From an uncultured Akkermansia sp. (GTDB taxonomy: Bacteria > Verrucomicrobiota > Verrucomicrobiia > Verrucomicrobiales > Akkermansiaceae): a stretch of 16,622 nt of DNA. Shown here piece by piece: positions 12,654 to 16,622 of the stretch. Position 1 is the stretch's first letter. Every line of letters starts with the position of its first letter. The notes under the pieces are model-generated. The model worked only from the letters and a program-made list of their open reading frames with translations. It was not told where the DNA came from and did no database searches. The stretch covers positions 1-16,622 of the forward strand of contig URLZ01000048.1 of NCBI GenBank assembly GCA_900548895.1, read 5' to 3'. The translations under genes and the position numbers were made by a program.

Positions 12654-14858
12654 TCAGAGGCGGCGGGCGCGGAAGAGCCAGTCGCGCATGAACACGGCGA
12701 AGGGCTCCTGCGAGTTCGTATCCGCGGCGTAGGGGTTGGCGCGCTCGGCCTCATCCACGCGCCCCTGAAGCAGCAGCAACATCGTGTAAATTTCGGCGTC
12801 AAAGTGATCCCGGAGGCCTGAAGCGGCATCGCGGATGCGCTCCGGCGTCATCCCCGGGGCCGTCAGATGTCTTCCGGCGCCCTCCGCAGCGGCGAAGGCC
12901 GCCGTGAGCACCTCGCAGACTTCATGCATGAGCACGTAGCGGTCGCGCTCCGCTGCGGTGAGCGGCAGATTCCGGTCGGCGCGGATGTCGCTGAGAGCCT
13001 GAGCGATCTGCTCGACGTCGCAGCCCTTCTGAAGACTCTTGAGCCGCTCGACGGCGCGCTGCCCGGGGCTCGCGTCGCGGTCGGCGCTCGAGGAGGCGGC
13101 GGAATCGGGCTTGTTCGGCGCTGCATCCGAGCGGCCCGGAGGGGGAGGCGCGGGCTTGGCGCGAGGCGGCTCCGGCTTCGCCGGCGGCTTTGCGGCGGGC
13201 GCGGGCTTGGCGCGAGGCGGCTCCGGCTTCGCCGGCGGCTTTGCGGCGGGCGCGGCCTTTTCCGCCGCGGCAAAGCTCTCAATGGCCTCCGCGAGCCCGG
13301 GGTAGCGGTCGGCGCACTGCTTCGCGCAGTCGCGGGCTAGCTCCAGAAACTGCTCGGCGAGCGCTGGGTGGGCCATGTCCTGATGATAGCGGTAGCCGGC
13401 GATGCAGAGGAGGGCCAGCGTTGGGGCCGAGCCATCCGGCGCGTAGCTCTTCATGGCCTTGATGTCGCCCTCCGTCACCCAGGAGACCTGCTTGAGCGCC
13501 AGATTCATGCGCTCCCCCTTCTCTTCATCGAGCTTGATGTGGTGCAGCCACTCGCGCAGCTGACTGCGCACCTCGGCCAGTTTCTCGGCATCCCGGCGCA
13601 GCACGCAGATGGCGAGCGCCTGCAGGCCGACCCAAGCGTGGAAGCGTGGCTCCGTTCCGTCCGCCGTCATCATCCAGATGTACTCCTCCTGCACCTTCGG
13701 CGAGCAGCCCTGCGCCTGCAGCAGGCGCAGCTTGGAGGCAGCCGTATCATACATCGGCCAGTACAGCGGCGCCTGCGGGTGCACGACGAGCTGCTCGGGC
13801 TCCGGCGTGGAGAGGGCGGCCGTGATCGCCGCGGCCACGGCCCCGGCGCCGAGCGTGGCGGCGGAGCCCAGCAGCAGGCGGCGGCGGAAGCGGCGGCGCC
13901 CCTCCGGCGTGTCGAGGGCATCGCCCGTGCGCAGATCCGTCATCACGTCGTCGATTTCGCGCAGCAGGCTGTCGTAGGAGAGCGGGCGGCTCTCGGGGTC
14001 AAACTCCGTCATGTGATCCGCCAGATCGCAGAGCGAATCGGAGAGATAGTGGTGCCCGACGCGCAGGGACGGCAGGCGCCGCTTGTACTCGGCGAGCTCC
14101 TCGATACTCGACGGCGGGCGATCGCTGAACTCCTCCTCCCCCGTGAGCAGAAAGCGCAGCGTCATGCCCAGCGCATAGATATCCGTGCGCACGTCCTCCG
14201 CCTCGCGGAAAATCGTCTCGGGGGCGACGTAATACGGCGTCGCCCAGATCACCTGCTCGGTATCCTCGTCGCGCTGGGCCAGCGAGAGGCCGAAGTCGAG
14301 CACCTTGGCCTGCCCCTTCGGCGTCACCAGAATGTTGCCGGGCTTCATGTCGCGGTGCAGGAGCCCGGCGCGGTGGGCCGCGCGCAGGCCGAGCGCCACC
14401 TGGCGCGTCATGTTCAGGGCCTCCGCCTCGCGGATCGGGCCGAAATGCGACACGATGTATTCGAGATCCTGCCCCTCCACCAGCTCCATGGCGATGTAAA
14501 ACTGCCCGTGAGCCCAGCCGGCCGAGTATACGCCGACGACGTTCTCGTGGCGCACCTTGGCCATCAGCGCGCACTCGCGCTCGAAGCGCTCGATGCGCTC
14601 CGGCTGGTTGCGGTACACGTCATTGAGCACCTTGATGGCCACCTTGCGGTTGAGCACCGGATCCACCGCCTTGAGCACAACGCTCATGCCGCCGACGCCC
14701 AGCACGCCCGTGAGCTGATAGTTCGCCAGCGTGGTGTGGACGATTTCCCGGTGCCCGCAGCTGGAGCAGGCGATCTCGGTGTAAAAGCCCACGCCGCTGA
14801 GATCCAGCTGCTGGCCGCACTCCGGGCACTCCCAAATATCTTCCGTCTCTTCGTCCAT
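12654..14858 (-). CDS. Zinc-ribbon Ser/Thr protein kinase with a transmembrane anchor
   Basis: A 734-residue Hanks-type kinase. It opens with a zinc ribbon, Cys11/Cys14 (CPECG) and Cys31/Cys34 (CSSCG). The kinase domain (~48-307) is complete: glycine loop LGVGGMSVV (53-61), Lys76 in VAIK, the HRDMKPGN catalytic loop (168-175) with Asp170 and Asn175, DFG (188-190) and APE (212-214). The activation segment (EQVIWATPYYVAPE) is typical of active enzymes. After a basic RRRFRRR stretch, one helix (~329-350) crosses the membrane, placing the ~385-residue C-terminal part outside the cytoplasm. That part has two helical regions on either side of a Pro/Ala/Lys linker (~533-575) with two identical 17-residue repeats; no PASTA or known sensor domain is recognised. 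AGGA abuts ATG 14858 rather than lying at normal spacing. It probably phosphorylates cytoplasmic proteins in response to an envelope signal; its target is unknown. Confidence 0.92.
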   Translation of the reverse strand: MDEETEDIWECPECGQQLDLSGVGFYTEIACSSCGHREIVHTTLANYQLTGVLGVGGMSVVLKAVDPVLNRKVAIKVLNDVYRNQPERIERFERECALMAKVRHENVVGVYSAGWAHGQFYIAMELVEGQDLEYIVSHFGPIREAEALNMTRQVALGLRAAHRAGLLHRDMKPGNILVTPKGQAKVLDFGLSLAQRDEDTEQVIWATPYYVAPETIFREAEDVRTDIYALGMTLRFLLTGEEEFSDRPPSSIEELAEYKRRLPSLRVGHHYLSDSLCDLADHMTEFDPESRPLSYDSLLREIDDVMTDLRTGDALDTPEGRRRFRRRLLLGSAATLGAGAVAAAITAALSTPEPEQLVVHPQAPLYWPMYDTAASKLRLLQAQGCSPKVQEEYIWMMTADGTEPRFHAWVGLQALAICVLRRDAEKLAEVRSQLREWLHHIKLDEEKGERMNLALKQVSWVTEGDIKAMKSYAPDGSAPTLALLCIAGYRYHQDMAHPALAEQFLELARDCAKQCADRYPGLAEAIESFAAAEKAAPAAKPPAKPEPPRAKPAPAAKPPAKPEPPRAKPAPPPPGRSDAAPNKPDSAASSSADRDASPGQRAVERLKSLQKGCDVEQIAQALSDIRADRNLPLTAAERDRYVLMHEVCEVLTAAFAAAEGAGRHLTAPGMTPERIRDAASGLRDHFDAEIYTMLLLLQGRVDEAERANPYAADTNSQEPFAVFMRDWLFRARRL
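13148..13255. repeat. 51-bp perfect tandem repeat inside the kinase gene
   Basis: Two base-for-base identical 51-bp units (13148-13198 and 13199-13249) are followed by six bases of a third. The length is a multiple of three and encodes the 17-residue unit AAKPPAKPEPPRAKPAP (phase arbitrary) in the Pro/Lys-rich linker. Identity at every base points to a recent duplication, so linker length may vary between strains. Confidence 0.9.
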
Positions 14859-14871
14859 TCCTGTTCCGAAT

Positions 14872-14877
14872 ACTATA
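14872..14877 (-). promoter_or_regulatory. Putative -10 box of the kinase gene
   Basis: TATAGT on the minus strand (14877-14872) lies 13 bases before the ATG at 14858. The predicted transcription start near 14865 would leave a leader of about seven bases. The -35 region is poor (TTTCAT at best), so this is a weaker call than the other promoters. Confidence 0.4.
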
Positions 14878-14902
14878 CCGAATCACCGCGCCCATGAAAA
14901 GG

Positions 14903-14940
14903 AAAAACCGCCGCGGATTTTCACAAATCCGCGGCGGTTT
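14903..14940 (-). terminator. Perfect 16-bp-stem terminator of the ROK-type kinase gene
   Basis: AAACCGCCGCGGATTT (14905-14920) pairs perfectly with AAATCCGCGGCGGTTT (14925-14940) around a TCAC loop. On the minus strand the stem ends in a run of five T residues (14907-14903). It lies 22 bases past the stop at 14963. It could also act on the plus strand, but only three T residues follow there. Confidence 0.9.
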
Positions 14941-14962
14941 CGTCGGGCAGAGAAGAGCCGAA

Positions 14963-16360
14963 TCAGCCGATCTTCGGCAGCGAAGCCGCCGCAACGGCCT
15001 GGCCGTGGCGCTTCATCTGCTCGTCGGGAACGCAGAGGTTGATCTTGTCCTCGGGGAACTCGGCAGCCAGCACCTCGCGGGCCTTGTCGATGATGATCTG
15101 GCCGCCCTCGCCCGTGGCCACGCGGCCGAGGAAGAGGAGGTTGCGGACCGTGTAGAAGCGGGCAAAGTAGGCGATGGTGTAGCCGAACTCCACGCCGATG
15201 GTCTCATAGATGCGGCGGGCGCGCTCGTCGCCCTCGGCCATGGCGGCCTGCACCTTCTTAAGCTGCTCCGGGTAGGGCATGGTGCCGAAGTCGAAACCGG
15301 CGCGCGGTGCCAGGCGGGCCACCGCCTGCTGCGAGAAATACATCGCGCCCACGCCCATATCCTTCGACCACTCATCCACGCCGCCGTCGGCCTGATAGTC
15401 CACCGGCACGAAGGCCAGCTCATTGAGCCAAGGCATGATGTGACCCTCGGGATCCACATAGCCGGCGGCCAGAGAAGTGCCCATCGCGATGCCGAGCACG
15501 GCATCGTCATTCATCGCCATGGCGCCGGCAAGAGCCGTCACCTCGCCGTCGTTGACGACCTCAAAGGGAACCTCGTGCCCCATGCGCTCGCTCCAGCGAT
15601 CCTTGAGCGTGTAGAACATGCGGCGAATCTTGTTCTTGAAGTCCTCGGGCGAAATGCCGCGGAAGAGGGAGCCGACGCGCGGCTCGCTGTTCACGTACAC
15701 GCCGGCCGCAGAGCCGCCGATGGCGTCCACCTGCGGCAGGTGCTTGGCCGCGCGCAGCAGCGAATCATCCACGCCCTCGATCTGGTAATCGGGATCCGTC
15801 TGGTGGTAGGGGTCCCACACCACCTCTTCCGAGAACACGACGTCGCCGTTCACCACGGCGGCGCACTTGCGATCCGAGCCGCCGAGGTCAAAGCCGATGC
15901 GGTAGCCGTCGAGGTTGCGGCCCAGCGACACGGACGTCGACTTCTCCTCGGGCAGGTCCGCGGCCGAAGCCACCTTCTGCACCGTGATGGGCTGGTCGTA
16001 GATCTGGCGGCCGATGAAGTCCCAGTCAAACTCGCGGGCGCCGCCCTTGCAGTAGGTGGCCGCGAGCATGTCGGCGATGCGATCATCGCCGGCCACCATG
16101 ATGGTGCAACCGCCCTTCATCCAGAGCAGGAACTTGACGATGCGCTCGACGTAGCGATCGTTGAGCGCGTCATTCTCACCCCCCTGGGGCAGAATCTTGC
16201 CGCTCCAGCGGAAGCAGGTGCCGTCCACACGCACGAGAGCCAGATCAATCTGGTGAGACTCGGGCGTCGCGGCCACCTTCTCTTCGAAAGCCTTATTCCA
16301 GAGCACCGGGGCGACAAAGCCCGGGTCCAGCACGGGAGTGAATTTCGGTTGGATATTCAT
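14963..16360 (-). CDS. Long ROK-type (actin-fold) sugar kinase
   Basis: A 465-residue cytoplasmic protein of the ASKHA superfamily, most like long ROK-family kinases found in gut bacteria. The ATP phosphate-1 loop is GFDLGGSDRK (156-165), the sugar-side segment is VDAIGGSAAGVYV (211-223), the probable catalytic Asp271 lies in VVNDGEVTALAG (268-279), and the phosphate-2 loop is VLGIAMGTSLAAGYV (288-302). Toward the C-terminus, LLFLGRVATGEGGQI (408-422) fits the adenosine motif. A ~150-residue N-terminal region with no resemblance to short ROK kinases precedes the fold, and the zinc-binding CxCGxxGC motif of classical ROK proteins is missing. The substrate is therefore unknown; glucose or an amino sugar is plausible. 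ATG 16360 is chosen because a promoter ends just upstream and the frame before it reads as low-quality Arg-rich sequence. A perfect terminator follows the gene. Confidence 0.85.
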   Translation of the reverse strand: MNIQPKFTPVLDPGFVAPVLWNKAFEEKVAATPESHQIDLALVRVDGTCFRWSGKILPQGGENDALNDRYVERIVKFLLWMKGGCTIMVAGDDRIADMLAATYCKGGAREFDWDFIGRQIYDQPITVQKVASAADLPEEKSTSVSLGRNLDGYRIGFDLGGSDRKCAAVVNGDVVFSEEVVWDPYHQTDPDYQIEGVDDSLLRAAKHLPQVDAIGGSAAGVYVNSEPRVGSLFRGISPEDFKNKIRRMFYTLKDRWSERMGHEVPFEVVNDGEVTALAGAMAMNDDAVLGIAMGTSLAAGYVDPEGHIMPWLNELAFVPVDYQADGGVDEWSKDMGVGAMYFSQQAVARLAPRAGFDFGTMPYPEQLKKVQAAMAEGDERARRIYETIGVEFGYTIAYFARFYTVRNLLFLGRVATGEGGQIIIDKAREVLAAEFPEDKINLCVPDEQMKRHGQAVAAASLPKIG

Positions 16361-16374
16361 GGTGTAACTGCCCT

Positions 16375-16403
16375 GTTCTAGCATGTTTGCGGCGCGGTGA
16401 CAA
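16375..16403 (-). promoter_or_regulatory. Promoter of the ROK-type kinase gene
   Basis: On the minus strand, TTGTCA (16403-16398) and TAGAAC (16380-16375) are exactly 17 bases apart, with TG one base before the -10 (extended -10). Transcription would begin near 16368-16370, leaving a leader of about 8-13 bases before ATG 16360. AGGG (16374-16371), ten bases from the ATG, would be at or before the predicted mRNA start. Confidence 0.65.
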
Positions 16404-16554
16404 GGAAAAACACGGGTTCTCTTCAAGAAAAAACACCGCCGCAGCGGCGCGAGTCGCGCACCCCCGAGCTGCCCGCCTCTTCGGCGCCGCCGCCGACCCC
16501 TTCCGCACGGCCCGCGGAGCGCGAGCGCGCCGGGCATATAACAAAGCGGCATCT

Positions 16555-16622
16555 CCTCACGTCCTCACGTCCTCACGTCCTCACGTCCTCACGTCCTCAC
16601 GTCCTCACGTCCTCACGTCCTC
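16555..16622. repeat. 8-bp tandem repeat array running off the right edge
   Basis: The unit CCTCACGT (ACGTGAGG on the other strand) is repeated perfectly eight and a half times from 16555 to the window end. It lies about 150 bases upstream of the ROK-type kinase promoter. The unit is not a multiple of three and no gene covers it in the window. The true length is unknown because it is cut by the edge. The GC-rich stretch 16404-16554 between it and the promoter holds nothing I can support. Confidence 0.95.

Noticed and set aside
13368..16381. Two long plus-strand open frames (13368-14897 and 14894-16381) opposite the two kinase genes
   Set aside because: Both are shadows of genes with full catalytic motifs; their near-abutting ends tempted me as an overlapping system, but the composition is that of antisense sequence.
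16361..16552. 64-codon upstream extension of the ROK-type kinase frame
   Set aside because: It is Arg/Gly-rich and unlike coding sequence, and the promoter at 16375-16403 lies within it.
16555..16622. CRISPR-like array
   Set aside because: The 8-bp units are contiguous with no spacers and no cas genes are nearby; it is a simple tandem repeat.

Overview
The window reads as a chromosomal segment of a GC-rich (well above 60% by eye), diderm, probably gut-associated bacterium. Several genes fit Verrucomicrobiota of the Akkermansia type: a secreted GH20 hexosaminidase suited to mucin or other host glycans, apolipoprotein N-acyltransferase (so an outer-membrane lipoprotein system), a DciA-type helicase loader, a diaminopimelate pathway, a zinc-ribbon Ser/Thr kinase and a long ROK-type sugar kinase. 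There is no rRNA or other phylogenetic marker, so the lineage is an inference. I see no phage, transposon, integron, CRISPR or defence genes; this is mostly housekeeping DNA.

Layout. 1-480: the 3' end of an unrecognised gene and its terminator. 567-3415: GH20 hexosaminidase and a small Sel1-repeat protein, each with its own promoter, ending at a strong terminator. 3544-4436 (minus): DciA/DUF721 and, upstream of it, a single-cluster ferredoxin with its own terminator. 4437-4544: AT-rich divergent promoter region. 4545-7615 (plus): an unknown single-pass membrane protein, an unusual 11-bp repeat block, then lnt. 7857-9326: a secreted thioredoxin-fold protein that lacks the redox cysteines. 9496-12514: dapA-dapB-folK-panB, probably co-transcribed. 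12515-12653: convergent gap. 12654-16360 (minus): a transmembrane Ser/Thr kinase and, upstream of it, a ROK-type kinase, separated by a perfect 16-bp-stem terminator. 16555-16622: an 8-bp tandem repeat running off the right edge.

How the genes relate. dapA and dapB supply diaminopimelate for peptidoglycan and lysine. folK supplies folate, whose methylene form is the co-substrate of panB, the first step of pantothenate synthesis. Lnt finishes the acylation of exported lipoproteins. The hexosaminidase would release amino sugars outside the cytoplasm, and the ROK-type kinase could phosphorylate a sugar inside; that link is speculative.

The most interesting signal is a repeated promoter layout. 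In seven genes a -35/-10 pair lies so close to the start codon that the predicted mRNA begins at, or within about 13 nt of, the start, generally with no Shine-Dalgarno site. This suggests widespread leaderless or near-leaderless transcription in this lineage, and it also corrects two start codons. Other points to follow up are the helically phased 11-bp repeats before lnt, the cysteine-less thioredoxin fold, the 8-bp array, and a shift in codon preference at the dapA operon.
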